Part shown: in pieces, positions 1 through 11,502 of the stretch
How the letters are laid out: every line of letters begins with the position of its first letter
How positions within the stretch are numbered: the stretch's first letter is position 1
Assembly: GCA_038319025.1 (NCBI GenBank)
Contig: JBBQCW010000006.1
Span: forward strand, 118,009 to 182,008
Direction: 5' to 3'
Origin: JBBQCW01 sp038319025
Lineage (GTDB): Bacteria; Actinomycetota; Thermoleophilia; Solirubrobacterales; Solirubrobacteraceae
DNA length: 64,000 bases
Translations under genes and position numbers: made by a program
Notes under the pieces: generated by a model
Told to the model about the DNA's origin: nothing
Database searches by the model: none
Seen by the model: only the letters and a program-made list of their open reading frames with translations

Positions 1-828
1 CCCGTTGGCCACCAGGGCGGCGGTCCCTTCGATGGGCACCCCGACCAGCGCCTCCTTCTCCGCCTCGTGACGGGTCCTCATCCTCCGGACCACGACCGCC
101 TGACCCACCGTCCAGAAGTTGGTGGTGATCCAGTAGAGAATCAGACCAGCCGGGAAGCTGATGATGAAGATCGTGAAGACGAACGGCAGGCCCATCATCA
201 GCAGCCGTTGATTGCGATCAGCGGTGACGCTCATGATCATCGAGGACGCCAACTGCGAGCCGATGTACAGCACCATCAGCACGGCGAGCACCACGCCGGT
301 GGCCGGCGCGGTGATGTCGGGGATGAAGAGGAAACTCGTCGGGAAATCGTGGTGAATCGCAGTCCCGTAGTCCGTGCAGGTCGTCGAACCGAGCGAGTGG
401 AATTTCGGGGACGTGTGGACGAACTGCCGGATCCCGGGGCAGATGTCGACCTTGAGATCCGTCCGCAGCATGTAGAACAGCGAGATGAAGACGGGAAGCT
501 GGAACAACAAGGGGAGACAGGACCCAAACGGGTTGACCTTGTTCTCCTTGTAGAACTTCATCATCTCCTGATTGCGCTTCTCAGGATCGTCCTTGTAGCG
601 CTCCTGCAGCTTCTTCAGCTCGGGCGCGTGCTGCTGCAGTGACTGCGTCGCCTTCAGCTGCTTGTAGGTCAACGGGATCAGGATCGTGCGCACCGTGATG
701 GTGAGGGCGATGATCGCCAGGCCCCAGCTCAGGCCGACCGTGTCATGGAAAAACAGCAGCACCGACTCGAACACGCTGATCAGCGGCGCGAAGATGTCCT
801 GAATGATGTTGGCGAGCACGAGGGTCAT
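1..828 (-). CDS. yidC: YidC/Oxa1 membrane protein insertase (3' end beyond window)
   Basis: This protein inserts and folds membrane proteins, alone or with SecYEG. Reading from an ATG at 828, about 276 residues are visible before the window edge cuts off the C-terminus. The first transmembrane segment carries the conserved basic residue in TITVRTILIPLTY, followed by a charged cytoplasmic loop (LKKLQERYKDDPEKRNQEMM), then NPFGSCLPLLFQLPVFISL and two further membrane segments ending near LILYWITTNFWTVGQ. The start ATG overlaps the stop of yidD (ATGA), so the genes are translationally coupled. The order rpmH-rnpA-yidD-yidC is the standard one beside the bacterial origin. The family assignment is secure; only the tail is unseen. 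Confidence 0.95.
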   Translation of the reverse strand, partial: MTLVLANIIQDIFAPLISVFESVLLFFHDTVGLSWGLAIIALTITVRTILIPLTYKQLKATQSLQQHAPELKKLQERYKDDPEKRNQEMMKFYKENKVNPFGSCLPLLFQLPVFISLFYMLRTDLKVDICPGIRQFVHTSPKFHSLGSTTCTDYGTAIHHDFPTSFLFIPDITAPATGVVLAVLMVLYIGSQLASSMIMSVTADRNQRLLMMGLPFVFTIFIISFPAGLILYWITTNFWTVGQAVVVRRMRTRHEAEKEALVGVPIEGTAALVANG

Positions 829-1091
829 GTGACGGAGCGTGTCTGTGGGGGACGAGCAGCGAACAGCCGCTGCTCAGCCACGGGATCGTGGCCACCATGG
901 CTCCACGGGTTGCAGCGCAGCACGCGCCAGGCAGCCAGGATCGAGCCGCGAAGTATGCCGTACTGCTCGACCGCTTGTACGCCGTAGTCCGAGCACGTCG
1001 GGTGGTACTTGCATCGGCGCGGGAACAACGGAGAGATCACGCGCTGATAGGCGCGAATGGGGGCGGTGGCCACGCGGCCGGGGCGACTCAC
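825..1091 (-). CDS. yidD: YidD, membrane protein insertion efficiency factor
   Basis: This is a small (88 aa) membrane-associated protein thought to assist YidC/Sec-dependent insertion. The family signature CKYHPTCSDYGVQA, followed by an AVEQYG segment and RCNPWSHGGHDPV, is clearly readable. The GTG start overlaps the rnpA stop (GTGA) and its own stop overlaps the yidC start (ATGA), so rnpA-yidD-yidC form a tightly coupled unit. The length is normal for the family. Confidence 0.93.
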   Translation of the reverse strand: MSRPGRVATAPIRAYQRVISPLFPRRCKYHPTCSDYGVQAVEQYGILRGSILAAWRVLRCNPWSHGGHDPVAEQRLFAARPPQTRSVT

Positions 1092-1513
1092 TGACCGGCC
1101 TCGCCGCTCGCGGCCTTGGCCATGAGTTCGGCCAATGCGCTCTGTACACCGACCAAGCCCTCGCGCTGCGCTAGCTCAAGGGATGGAGGGCGGGCCACGA
1201 TCACCATGTCCTGACCGAGAGCGAGCACACCGGACTCAGCCGCAAATGCCTCGCGAAGGAGTCGCTTGACGAGGTTGCGCTCCACCGCACCCCCCACTTT
1301 GCGGGAAACCGACACCCCTAGGCGCGGGTCCGCGGTGAGCGTGCCGTCGGCATCGCCCGTTCGGGGAAACCCGTAGAGCACGAACCACCGGTTGGCGTGA
1401 GAACGGCCCTGCCGGTACACGCGATCGAACTCGGCGCTGCGAGAGAGGCGCCCCCGGCGGGTGCGGCCTCTAGATGCTGCGCCGGTGCCGACCTTCCGCC
1501 GCGAGGCGGTCAC
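1088..1513 (-). CDS. rnpA: Ribonuclease P protein component
   Basis: This is the protein subunit of RNase P, which helps the catalytic RNA trim 5' leaders from tRNA precursors. It is 141 aa. The core RNA-binding motif is present as SRKVGGAVERNLVKRLLREA, with the conserved Arg-Asn...Lys-Arg...Arg-Glu pattern. About 20 basic residues precede the usual start of the fold (LSRSAEFDRVYRQG). The GTG start lies one nucleotide after the rpmH stop, the usual coupled arrangement. An internal start nearer the fold cannot be excluded. Confidence 0.94.
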   Translation of the reverse strand: MTASRRKVGTGAASRGRTRRGRLSRSAEFDRVYRQGRSHANRWFVLYGFPRTGDADGTLTADPRLGVSVSRKVGGAVERNLVKRLLREAFAAESGVLALGQDMVIVARPPSLELAQREGLVGVQSALAELMAKAASGEAGQ

Positions 1514-1514
1514 G

Positions 1515-1649
1515 TCAGACCGTCAGGCTTTTGCGGCCCTTGTCGCGCCGGCGCTTGAGCACCGCGCGGCCGGCCTTGGTCGACATGCGGCCGCGGAACC
1601 CGTGGGCACGGGCGCGCTTGCGTTTCTTGGGCTGATAAGTGCGCTTCAT
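1515..1649 (-). CDS. rpmH: 50S ribosomal protein L34
   Basis: This is the 44-aa ribosomal protein L34, with the canonical N-terminus [19 protein letters not shown] and the C-terminal [12 protein letters not shown]. The ATG at 1649 is preceded by an AAGGA Shine-Dalgarno-like stretch. A longer frame continues upstream, but the family always begins at MKRTYQP, so this start is secure. It is the first gene of the leftward rpmH-rnpA-yidD-yidC operon and is divergent from dnaA. Confidence 0.97.
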   Translation of the reverse strand: MKRTYQPKKRKRARAHGFRGRMSTKAGRAVLKRRRDKGRKSLTV

Positions 1650-1924
1650 AAGGATGGTCCTTGGGGACGACGGCGGCGGACTATATCGCGCGAGCGGCCT
1701 CCGGCGCGTCATGCGGTGCCGCGCACAGCCCTCGCACAGGCGTCTAGGTGCGCACAGGCACGTTGGTCGGTGTGATTCTGCCGCGATTTGCGAGGTGCCC
1801 ACGCCCCTGCGGGCCCGGGCGCCTAACCGGTCGGTGCCCGTTTGTTATGTTCGCCACGCCGGGTCGTTGGACCTCCTCGTCTATAGCCGCAAAGCCGCTC
1901 CGCAAAGGGCAGTTGACGCCTGCC
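1650..1924. other. rpmH-dnaA divergent intergenic region (possible origin flank)
   Basis: These 275 bp separate the divergent rpmH and dnaA genes, a common position for oriC. I looked for DnaA boxes (TTATCCACA or TTGTCCACA and near matches) on both strands and saw none. Possible dnaA -10 elements are TATGTT (1846-1851) and TATAGC (1882-1887). The stretch is not strikingly AT-rich. I can support promoter function in both directions but not an origin. Confidence 0.4.
1680..1685 (-). promoter_or_regulatory. Candidate -10 element for rpmH operon
   Basis: On the minus strand this reads TATAGT, about 30 nt before the rpmH ATG, which would give a leader of roughly two dozen nucleotides containing the AAGGA site. 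I do not see a good -35 hexamer at the expected spacing, so only the -10 is supported. Confidence 0.45.
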
Positions 1925-3289
1925 GTGACCCTTGATCCCACCATTCTCTGGCGTTTCGCCACCCGCGATCTGCGCGGGGCGATGGACGACGCCACCTACG
2001 ACCTGTGGATCGCCCCTCTCGAGGTCGACGCGATCGAGGGCCAGGTGCTTCGGCTCCGCGCCCCCGATGCCATTCGCGCGTGGGTGCAGGCGCGACTGCG
2101 TCGCGTGATCGAGGATGCCGTCGGCCGAGCAGCAGGTTCGGCGATGACCGTCGAGATCGTCGGGGCGCCACTGGTTGTGGGCGCCTCCTCCTCGTCAGCG
2201 GCCGCGACGAGCGCAGGCGACGGCCTCGCTCCAGGACCCGGCCTGAACCCCAAGTTCACCTTCGAGCAGTTCGTGATCGGCGACGCCAACCGCTTTGCCC
2301 ACGCCGCAGGCCTGACCGCCGGTGAATTGCCGGGCCAGGCCTACAACCCCCTGTTTCTGTACGGCGCTCCCGGCGTTGGCAAGACTCACCTGCTCCATGC
2401 GATCGGGAACTACGTCACGAGCCACGAGCCCTCGCTGACCGTGCGTTGCACAACTGCGGAGCACTTCACCAACGATTTCCTCGGCGCTTTGCAGGCAAAC
2501 GGCATAGATCGGTTCAAAGCCCGATACCGCCGCGTGGATCTGCTGCTCATCGACGACGTGCAGTTCTTGGAGCGCAAGGTCAAGACCGAGGAAGAGTTCT
2601 TCCATACGTTCAACGCGCTACGCGATGCAGGGGTCCAAGTCGTGCTCACCTCCGATCGCCTTCCCCGCGACATGCTCGCACTAGAAGATCGGCTCCGCGA
2701 GCGGTTTGAATCCGGGCTTGTCGCCCAGATCGATGCGCCTGACCCTGCCACGCGCATGACGATCCTGCGTAAGCGCGCCGCACTGGATGGCATCCACGCC
2801 GAAGACGGCGTCCTGGAGCAGGTCAGTGAGCGCGTGACCACGAGCGTTCGTGCTCTGGAGGCAGCGTTGATCCGTGTCGTGGCGTTTGCTTCCCTCACGG
2901 GCAAACCGCTCACCGAAGCGCTCACCGTGCGCGTGCTGAACGATCTGTATCCCGCACGTGTAGTCGCCGCGCGTCAGGAGATCACGGTCGACTCGATCAT
3001 CGATCTCGTCGCCGGCCGATTCTCCCTCACCGCCGAAGAGCTCCGTTCCTCATCACGCTCACCGCGTATCGCCTGGCCCCGGCAGCTAGCGATGTTCCTC
3101 GCCCGTGAGCACACCCACCACAGCCTCCCCGCCATCGCGCGCGCCTTCGGAACGCAAACCGCCCACACCACCGTTCTACATGCTCACCGCCGCACCCGCA
3201 CCCGTCTCGAAGACGATCCTGAGTCCAGCGCATTGGCCCGTGATCTGTCAGCTCAGCTCAACGGACGTCGACATGACCGCAGCGAATGA
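1925..3289 (+). CDS. dnaA: Chromosomal replication initiator DnaA
   Basis: DnaA binds origin boxes, melts oriC in its ATP form and loads the helicase. The GTG start at 1925 gives 454 aa; a TTG at 1913 is an alternative, as neither has an ideal ribosome site. Domain I (LWRFATRDLRGAMDDATYDLW) is followed by a short Ala-rich linker and an AAA+ domain with Walker A GAPGVGKTHLLHAIG (near residue 146) and Walker B LLLIDDVQFLERK. Domain IV spans roughly residues 350-454. Its signature reads FGTQTAHTTVLHA where the family normally has FGGRDHTTVLHA. The Arg-Asp pair that helps read the DnaA box is therefore missing and one residue is inserted. The call is certain; the domain IV change is treated as a finding. 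Confidence 0.97.
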   Translation: MTLDPTILWRFATRDLRGAMDDATYDLWIAPLEVDAIEGQVLRLRAPDAIRAWVQARLRRVIEDAVGRAAGSAMTVEIVGAPLVVGASSSSAAATSAGDGLAPGPGLNPKFTFEQFVIGDANRFAHAAGLTAGELPGQAYNPLFLYGAPGVGKTHLLHAIGNYVTSHEPSLTVRCTTAEHFTNDFLGALQANGIDRFKARYRRVDLLLIDDVQFLERKVKTEEEFFHTFNALRDAGVQVVLTSDRLPRDMLALEDRLRERFESGLVAQIDAPDPATRMTILRKRAALDGIHAEDGVLEQVSERVTTSVRALEAALIRVVAFASLTGKPLTEALTVRVLNDLYPARVVAARQEITVDSIIDLVAGRFSLTAEELRSSSRSPRIAWPRQLAMFLAREHTHHSLPAIARAFGTQTAHTTVLHAHRRTRTRLEDDPESSALARDLSAQLNGRRHDRSE

Positions 3290-3412
3290 CAGACTGCACA
3301 GTCCACGCACCGCCCCGTGTGCGCACGATTCTCGCTCGTTGCAGGCCCAGCCGGCCTCACAACACAGACGCACACCCCCTATGACTTCATCTTTCTCACA
3401 GAGGTATTCATC
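3290..3412 (+). other. dnaA-dnaN intergenic region
   Basis: This 123-bp gap is the other usual place for an actinobacterial oriC. It is somewhat more AT-rich at its right end and contains the dnaN ribosome site AGAGG at 3400-3404. The best resemblance to a DnaA box is a 6-of-9 match around 3297-3305, which I do not consider convincing. No ORF or strong hairpin is visible. Confidence 0.5.
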
Positions 3413-4516
3413 GTGAAGCTGTCCACCACTTCCGCGCAACTGCTTGCGCAACTGCAGACGGTCTCCCGTGTGGCTTCGACGCGCAGCGCTGTTCAGGCGC
3501 TTGCCGGCGTGCAAGTCGTGGCGGAAGCCGGACGGGTAGAGCTGCGCGCCACCGACATGGAGATCGGTCTGCGGGTCCCGTTGGCGGCTGAGGTCGTCCG
3601 CGAGGGAATGGTCGTTCTACCGGCCCGACTGCTGCTGGATGTGGCGCGGGTCCTGCCCGGGCCTGACGTGACGGTGGAGCTGCGTCCTTCTGAGCAGGAC
3701 GTCGAGATCGTCTCGGGGCCTGCGACTTATCACCTGCGCACTTTGCGCGCTGAAGACTTTCCGCCACTGCCTGAGGCCGGCGGTGAGGCCAGCGTCACGG
3801 TGCCGGCCGAAGCGTTCGTGGCGACCATCGGTCGCGTACGTCGTTCGGCTTCACGCGATGAGACGCGACCGATCCTTACGGGGATCCTGGTATCCGCCGG
3901 AGGCACCGATCTACGCATGGTGGCGACGGACTCCTACCGGCTCTCGGTGCAGGAGACCAAGCTCGAGACCGCTCTGGACGGGTCGTTCGAGGCCAACGTG
4001 CCCGGCCGTGCGCTGGAAGAACTGGCGCGCATCGCCGCCGGCCAGACGGAGATCACCGCGACCGTCCGGGAGAACCAGATCGTGTTCGCCTGCGGCGGGA
4101 CCACATTGTCTTCGCGACTCATCGATGGTCAGTTCCCGAACTATCGCCAGTTGCTGCCCGAGACTTTCGAGCACGAGTTGACGTTCGCCTCAGGTGAACT
4201 CACCGACGTCGTGAGGCGCATCAGCCTCATGGCTCAGAAGAACGCTCCGTTGCGCCTGTCGTTCACCGAGGGTCAGTTGCGGATCTCCGCGCAGACCCCG
4301 GACGTCGGCGAGGCCGACGAGGCGCTTCCCACACCGTTCGCCGGCGAACCATTTGACATCGGGTTCAACCCCGAGTTCCTGCGCGATGGGCTGGAGAGCG
4401 TGGAGGAGGGTGACCTGGTCCTCAAGCTCATCAGTCCGCTGCGGCCGGGCCTGATCGAGTCCGCGGACGGCAGCGGGTTTCTCTACCTCATCATGCCGAT
4501 CCGCCTGAACGCCTGA
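3413..4516 (+). CDS. dnaN: DNA polymerase III beta subunit (sliding clamp)
   Basis: The beta clamp encircles DNA and tethers the replicative polymerase. The protein is 367 aa, the normal length, with three repeated clamp folds and the family C-terminus YLIMPIRLNA. The GTG at 3413 is chosen over an upstream in-frame start because MKLSTTSAQLLAQL matches the usual N-terminus and an AGAGG site lies 8 nt upstream. TRPILTGI and ATDSYRLSVQ are recognisable conserved stretches. It lies between dnaA and recF as in most actinobacteria. Confidence 0.97.
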   Translation: MKLSTTSAQLLAQLQTVSRVASTRSAVQALAGVQVVAEAGRVELRATDMEIGLRVPLAAEVVREGMVVLPARLLLDVARVLPGPDVTVELRPSEQDVEIVSGPATYHLRTLRAEDFPPLPEAGGEASVTVPAEAFVATIGRVRRSASRDETRPILTGILVSAGGTDLRMVATDSYRLSVQETKLETALDGSFEANVPGRALEELARIAAGQTEITATVRENQIVFACGGTTLSSRLIDGQFPNYRQLLPETFEHELTFASGELTDVVRRISLMAQKNAPLRLSFTEGQLRISAQTPDVGEADEALPTPFAGEPFDIGFNPEFLRDGLESVEEGDLVLKLISPLRPGLIESADGSGFLYLIMPIRLNA

Positions 4517-4529
4517 GCGAGGCCCGCGC

Positions 4530-5627
4530 ATGGTGGTGACGCGTCTGCGTCTGCGCGGCTATCGCAGCCACACCAGCACCGAGGTGGAGCCCGGCCGCGG
4601 GCTGACGGTAGTGCAGGGCGCTAACGGAGCCGGGAAGACAAATCTTCTTGATGGCCTGTACTTCGGGTGCACCGGGCGTTCATGTCGCACCACGAACGAG
4701 CGCGAGTTACTTGCCTTCGGCGAGCCGGTGGTGCGCGTCGAGGTGGATTGCGTCGATGATCGAGGAGACGAGCATGCGCTCGCCGTCGGCTTCATCCCCG
4801 GCGAGCCCAAGCGGTTTACCGCCGACGGCGCCCCGGTCGAGCGTCTGCTCGACGTAACGGCCCGGCCTCTCGTGAGCGTGTTTCTGCCCGATCGCCTTGA
4901 GCTGGTCAAAGGTCCTCCGACTTTGCGCCGGGCCCACGTGGATCAGCTGGTCGCCGGCCTCTGGCCTACGAGATCCGGCACTCGCCGTGCCTACACCCAG
5001 GCGCTCGCGCAGCGCAACGCGCTCTTGGCCCGGGTGCGCGGTGGCGTCACCGCCCGCGACACGATGCGTACTTGGGACGTCGCTCTGTCGGCGCCGGCTC
5101 TCGCCCTCCGCGACGACAGAGCGCGGGCGCTCGAGGCCGTGGCGCCTCGCTTCGTGGTGATCGCCGCGGAGCTCGGTCTCCTCGGCGAGGCGGAGCTGCG
5201 CTATCGGCCGCGCACACTGGCCACCACGCCGGAGCAGTTCGTGGGAGAGCTCGCCGCCCGCCTCGACAGCGATCTGGCACGGGGATTCACGGGCCACGGG
5301 CCACACCGTGACGACGTGGCCTTTCTGCGCGACGGTCGCGACCTGCGAGCCTACGGATCCCAGGGCGAGCAGCGACTGGCCTTGCTGGCGCTACTGCTGG
5401 CCGAGCGGGAGATCATCGGGGAGGAGCGGGGGGCGACGCCGCTTCTGCTCCTGGACGACGTGATGAGCGAACTGGATGCAGATCGCCGCCAGTCCCTGGT
5501 TGACCGGGTGCGCAGTGCGGGTCAGAGCCTGATCACCACGACCGACCTGGCGCACGTTCCGGGTGCGGACGATGCCGACGTGGTGAGGATCATCGTGACA
5601 CCCACCCAGACGGCCGTAGCGGCATGA
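4530..5627 (+). CDS. recF: DNA replication and repair protein RecF
   Basis: RecF is an SMC-like ATPase that recognises gapped DNA and helps load RecA through RecOR. It is 365 aa. Walker A is VQGANGAGKTNLLDGLYFG near residue 30, the ABC-type signature region is SQGEQRLALLALLLAE, and Walker B is LLLLDDVMSELD. It follows dnaN by 13 nt, and its stop overlaps the start of the next gene (ATGA), indicating co-translation. Confidence 0.96.
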   Translation: MVVTRLRLRGYRSHTSTEVEPGRGLTVVQGANGAGKTNLLDGLYFGCTGRSCRTTNERELLAFGEPVVRVEVDCVDDRGDEHALAVGFIPGEPKRFTADGAPVERLLDVTARPLVSVFLPDRLELVKGPPTLRRAHVDQLVAGLWPTRSGTRRAYTQALAQRNALLARVRGGVTARDTMRTWDVALSAPALALRDDRARALEAVAPRFVVIAAELGLLGEAELRYRPRTLATTPEQFVGELAARLDSDLARGFTGHGPHRDDVAFLRDGRDLRAYGSQGEQRLALLALLLAEREIIGEERGATPLLLLDDVMSELDADRRQSLVDRVRSAGQSLITTTDLAHVPGADDADVVRIIVTPTQTAVAA

Positions 5628-5962
5628 GCCGCCGAGCCCCACGACCGGCATCACACGCCATGGACGCGCTTACAAGGAGGCTTTCTCCGGCCACCGTTCT
5701 GGCGGAGGTTCAGCAGGTCTGGACGGCCACCGTCGGGGAGGTTATCGCGGCCGAAGCCACGCCCACCGCGGAGCGTGACGGGACGCTCATCGTGACGTGC
5801 GGGTCGTCCGTCTGGGCTCAGGAATTGGACCTCATGAGCGACGATCTGATGGCCCGTTTGAACGCTGCGGTGGGCCGGCCGGTGATCACCCGACTTCGCT
5901 GTCAGGCGGCCACCTCGAGAGGCTGGGCGCGCGGTGGCGGTGACACTCCAGGATCCGTTTGA
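5624..5962 (+). CDS. DUF721 (DciA-like) protein
   Basis: This is a 112-aa protein of the DUF721 family, whose better-studied members (DciA) act in replicative-helicase loading. The core runs from LAEVQQVWTATVGEVIAAEA through GTLIVTCGSSVWAQELDLM to LNAAVGRPVITRLRCQ, matching the compact DUF721 fold. In actinobacteria a DUF721 gene regularly lies between recF and gyrB, exactly as here. The start overlaps the recF stop. A helicase-loading role is by family analogy only. Confidence 0.85.
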   Translation: MSRRAPRPASHAMDALTRRLSPATVLAEVQQVWTATVGEVIAAEATPTAERDGTLIVTCGSSVWAQELDLMSDDLMARLNAAVGRPVITRLRCQAATSRGWARGGGDTPGSV

Positions 5963-5971
5963 CAAAAGTAG

Positions 5972-8548
<2,577 letters not shown>

Positions 8549-8599
8549 TGGCCGACGCACTCCGCATGACCCACGAGACCCAGAAGAAGGTAACGCTCC

Positions 8600-11167
8600 A
8601 TGGCCACTGACCTGATCGGCGGCGGCAACATTGAGCCGCGTGCACTCGAAGACGAGATGCGCTCCGCCTACATCGACTACGCCATGTCCGTCATCGTCGG
8701 GCGCGCGCTGCCTGACGTCCGCGATGGCCTGAAGCCCGTCCATCGCCGCGTGCTCTACGGCATGTCTGAGCTGGGCGTCGGCCCCACCCGGCCGTACGCC
8801 AAGTGCGCCCGCATCGTCGGCGAGGTGATGGGCAATTACCACCCGCACGGCGACTCTTCGATCTACGACGCGCTCGTGCGTATGGCCCAGCCGTTCTCGA
8901 TGCGCTACGAGTTGGTCGACGGCCAGGGCAACTTCGGTTCGGTGGACGACGACCCGCCGGCCGCCATGAGGTACACCGAGGCCCGGCTGTCGCGGATCGC
9001 CATGGAGATGCTGCGCGATCTCGACTCCGACACCGTCGACTTCACGCCGAACTACGACGGCCGCACACAGGAGCCGCTCGTCCTGCCGGCCCGCTTCCCG
9101 AACCTGCTGGTGAACGGCTCGGCCGGCATCGCCGTCGGCATGGCGACGAACATCCCGCCGCACAATCTTGGCGAGGTCATCGCGGCCACGATCGCCTACA
9201 TCGACGATCCGGACGTCGACACCGCTGGGCTGATGCGCCACATCAAGGGGCCGGACTTTCCGACCGGCGGCGTCATCCTGGGGCGCCAAGGCATCCTGGA
9301 CGCCTACGAGACGGGGCGCGGCAAGGTCCGGGTCCGGGCACGCGCCCACATCGAGGAGATCGGTCGCGGCAAGGAGGCGATCATCGTCACCGAGCTGCCC
9401 TACCAGGTACGTAAGGGCGGTGAGGGTGGGCTGATCATGAAGATCGCCGATCTCGTGCGGGACAAGAAGATCAGCGAGATCTCCGACCTGGAGGACCAGT
9501 CCGACCGTCGCGGCATGAGGCTTGTGATCGAGCTCAAGCGCGATGTCATCCCCGAGGTCGTGCTGAACAAGCTCTACAAGCACACGTCGATGCAGTCGAC
9601 GTTCGGCGTGAACATGGTCGCGCTGGTCGACAACGTCCCGCGCACGTTGAACCTGCGCTCGGTGATCCACAACTACGTGCAGCACCAGCGCGAAGTCATC
9701 GTCCGCCGCACCAAGCACGAGCTGGCCGAGAAGGAGGCGCGCGCCCACGTTCTCGAGGGCCTGCTTATCGCGCTGGACAACCTCGACGCGGTCATCGCTC
9801 TCATCCGTGCCTCGCGCGATCGTGAGACTGCGCGCACCGGCCTGATCGAGAACTTCGGCCTCTCCGTCATCCAGGCCGAGGCGATCCTGCAGTTGCGGCT
9901 CTCCCAGCTCACCGCGCTGGAAGCCGACTCGATCAAGCAGGAGCACGCCGATGTGACCGAGCGGATCGCCGAACTGCGCGCGATCCTCGGTGATGAGTCC
10001 CGCGTCTACGGGATCATCAAAGAGGAGCTCAGCGAGATTCTGGAGCGTTTCGGCGACGAGCGGCGCACGCTGATCACCGACTCCGAGGACGAGATCGACA
10101 TCGAAGATCTCATCGCCGACGAGCAGAAGGTGATCACGATCACCCGCAGCGGCTACATCAAGTCATTGCCGCTGGCGACCTACCGCCAGCAGCATCGCGG
10201 TGGGCGCGGCGTGACCGGCATGGACATGAAGGACGGCGACTTCATCGAGCACATCTTCGTGTGCTCGAGCCACGATTACCTGCTGTTCTTCTCCAACCGC
10301 GGCAAGGTCTACCGCAAGAAGGTCTACGAGCTGCCGGAGGCCCAGCGCACCGCGAAGGGCCGGGCGCTGGTCAACATCCTGCCGCTGCGCGAGGAGGAGC
10401 GGATCCAGTCCGTGCTCTCCACGCGGGACTTCACCGAAACGCAGTACCTCGTGTTCGCCACCCGCACGGGCACGGTCAAGAAGACCGAGCTGATCGCCTA
10501 CAACACGCCCATCAAGGCCGACGGCATCATCGCCATCAAGATCCGTGACGACGACGAACTGGTCGCCGTGCGCGGCGTCGCCCCAGGCGACGAGGTCATC
10601 ATGGTCTCCCGGGCCGGCCTGACGGTGCGGTTCTCCGAGTCCGACGCCCGCTCCATGGGCCGTGACACGAGCGGCGTTCGCGGCATGGACGTCGGGAAGG
10701 ACGGCGAGGTCATCGCCCTCGACGTCGCCCGGGACGACATGGACCTCCTCGTCGTCACCGAGAACGGCTTCGGCAAGCGCACGCTGATCGGTGAGTACCG
10801 CAAGACCAAGCGCGGTGCCAAGGGCGTCAAGACGATCGCCCTGACCGAGACCAAGGGCGGCCTGGCCGGCGCACTGGTGGTGCGCGAGCACCAAGACTTG
10901 GTGTTCATCTCGCGGGACGGCATGGTCCAGCGCACGGCGGTGCGCGGGATCAACCGGTACGGCCGCGGCGCCCAGGGCGTCAAGGTCATGAACGTGCGCG
11001 ACGACGATGTGGTCAGCGCCGTGGCGCTGGTCATCGCCTCCGAGGATGACGAGGAGACGGTCGTCGCCCAGATCGCCGGGCTCGGCGAGGCGCCCGTGGA
11101 GGTCGACCCGACGGTCGAGGTGCCATTCGTGGATGACGACGAGGACCTGGACGGCGAGGACGACTGA
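8600..11167 (+). CDS. gyrA: DNA gyrase subunit A
   Basis: GyrA is the DNA-cleaving and DNA-wrapping subunit of gyrase. It is 855 aa. The catalytic tyrosine lies in [10 protein letters not shown] near residue 124. The quinolone-resistance region [15 protein letters not shown] has Ser and Asp at the positions equivalent to E. coli Ser83 and Asp87, so no classical resistance substitution is present. A GyrA-box-like [10 protein letters not shown] opens the C-terminal beta-pinwheel, and the tail is acidic. It follows gyrB by 51 nt with its own AGAAGG-type ribosome site. Confidence 0.97.
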   Translation: MATDLIGGGNIEPRALEDEMRSAYIDYAMSVIVGRALPDVRDGLKPVHRRVLYGMSELGVGPTRPYAKCARIVGEVMGNYHPHGDSSIYDALVRMAQPFSMRYELVDGQGNFGSVDDDPPAAMRYTEARLSRIAMEMLRDLDSDTVDFTPNYDGRTQEPLVLPARFPNLLVNGSAGIAVGMATNIPPHNLGEVIAATIAYIDDPDVDTAGLMRHIKGPDFPTGGVILGRQGILDAYETGRGKVRVRARAHIEEIGRGKEAIIVTELPYQVRKGGEGGLIMKIADLVRDKKISEISDLEDQSDRRGMRLVIELKRDVIPEVVLNKLYKHTSMQSTFGVNMVALVDNVPRTLNLRSVIHNYVQHQREVIVRRTKHELAEKEARAHVLEGLLIALDNLDAVIALIRASRDRETARTGLIENFGLSVIQAEAILQLRLSQLTALEADSIKQEHADVTERIAELRAILGDESRVYGIIKEELSEILERFGDERRTLITDSEDEIDIEDLIADEQKVITITRSGYIKSLPLATYRQQHRGGRGVTGMDMKDGDFIEHIFVCSSHDYLLFFSNRGKVYRKKVYELPEAQRTAKGRALVNILPLREEERIQSVLSTRDFTETQYLVFATRTGTVKKTELIAYNTPIKADGIIAIKIRDDDELVAVRGVAPGDEVIMVSRAGLTVRFSESDARSMGRDTSGVRGMDVGKDGEVIALDVARDDMDLLVVTENGFGKRTLIGEYRKTKRGAKGVKTIALTETKGGLAGALVVREHQDLVFISRDGMVQRTAVRGINRYGRGAQGVKVMNVRDDDVVSAVALVIASEDDEETVVAQIAGLGEAPVEVDPTVEVPFVDDDEDLDGEDD

Positions 11168-11253
11168 CCGGTGCGAGGGGTGGGGGCGCGGACGCGCCCG
11201 CTCTCCAGAACCGTCATTGGCCGCTGCTACGATTTCCTCACCAGAGAGAGGAG

Positions 11254-11310
11254 GTGGTCCGTATCGGAAGTTCAAGTCATTGCGGGACCCTGGAGGTGAC
11301 CGGCCGCTAG
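11254..11310 (+). CDS. Possible 18-codon ORF in structured RNA
   Basis: A GTG at 11254 opens 18 codons ending in CGTLEVTGR before TAG at 11308. The GAGAGGAG stretch directly abuts the GTG, which is too close for a normal start. Initiation might therefore use a non-standard codon a few bases downstream, or the peptide may not be made. The stop codon is embedded in a stem-loop. I do not recognise a product. Confidence 0.3.
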   Translation: MVRIGSSSHCGTLEVTGR

Positions 11311-11431
11311 GTCGGTTGGCTGGACCCGCTTAGCGGAATCCAAGCCGGGCCACCGTCGGGCGCGCTGTGGGGTTGGTCCCTCCCGCGCAGGTGCAGTTCG
11401 CCGCCCGATCTAATTCCAGTCAGGCAGGACC

Positions 11432-11465
11432 GGAGGGCCCCGTGTCGACGGGGTCCTCCTTTTTT
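11432..11465 (+). terminator. Strong intrinsic terminator
   Basis: GGAGG(G)CCCCGT at 11432-11443 pairs with ACGGGG(T)CCTCC at 11448-11459 around a GTCG loop and is followed by six T residues. It would end a rightward transcript (the structured RNA or gyrA read-through). On the opposite strand there is no U-tract. Confidence 0.85.
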
Positions 11466-11502
11466 GTGCCGCGCCGGAGCCCGGCGTTCGGGGCTGCCGT
11501 GC

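Larger units (their letters stand above)
11228..11466 (+). ncRNA. Putative stand-alone structured RNA after gyrA
   Basis: The 335-bp gap between gyrA and the HNH gene has no normal gene but is highly structured. A possible -10 (TACGAT, 11228-11233) would start an RNA near 11240. A very strong ribosome-site-like GAGAGGAGGTGG follows, then an 18-codon ORF. A 7-bp stem with a 4-nt loop (11299-11316) spans the ORF stop, and a bulged stem (11318-11346) has an inner CCGC/GCGG helix. The RNA ends at an excellent intrinsic terminator (11432-11465). The next gene is on the opposite strand, so this is not a leader for a downstream gene. It does not resemble tmRNA, 6S, SRP RNA or RNase P RNA as far as I can judge. 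Confidence 0.5.

Noticed and set aside
3295..3306. Possible DnaA box in the dnaA-dnaN gap
   Set aside because: Only 6 of 9 bases match and it is a single site, so chance is sufficient.
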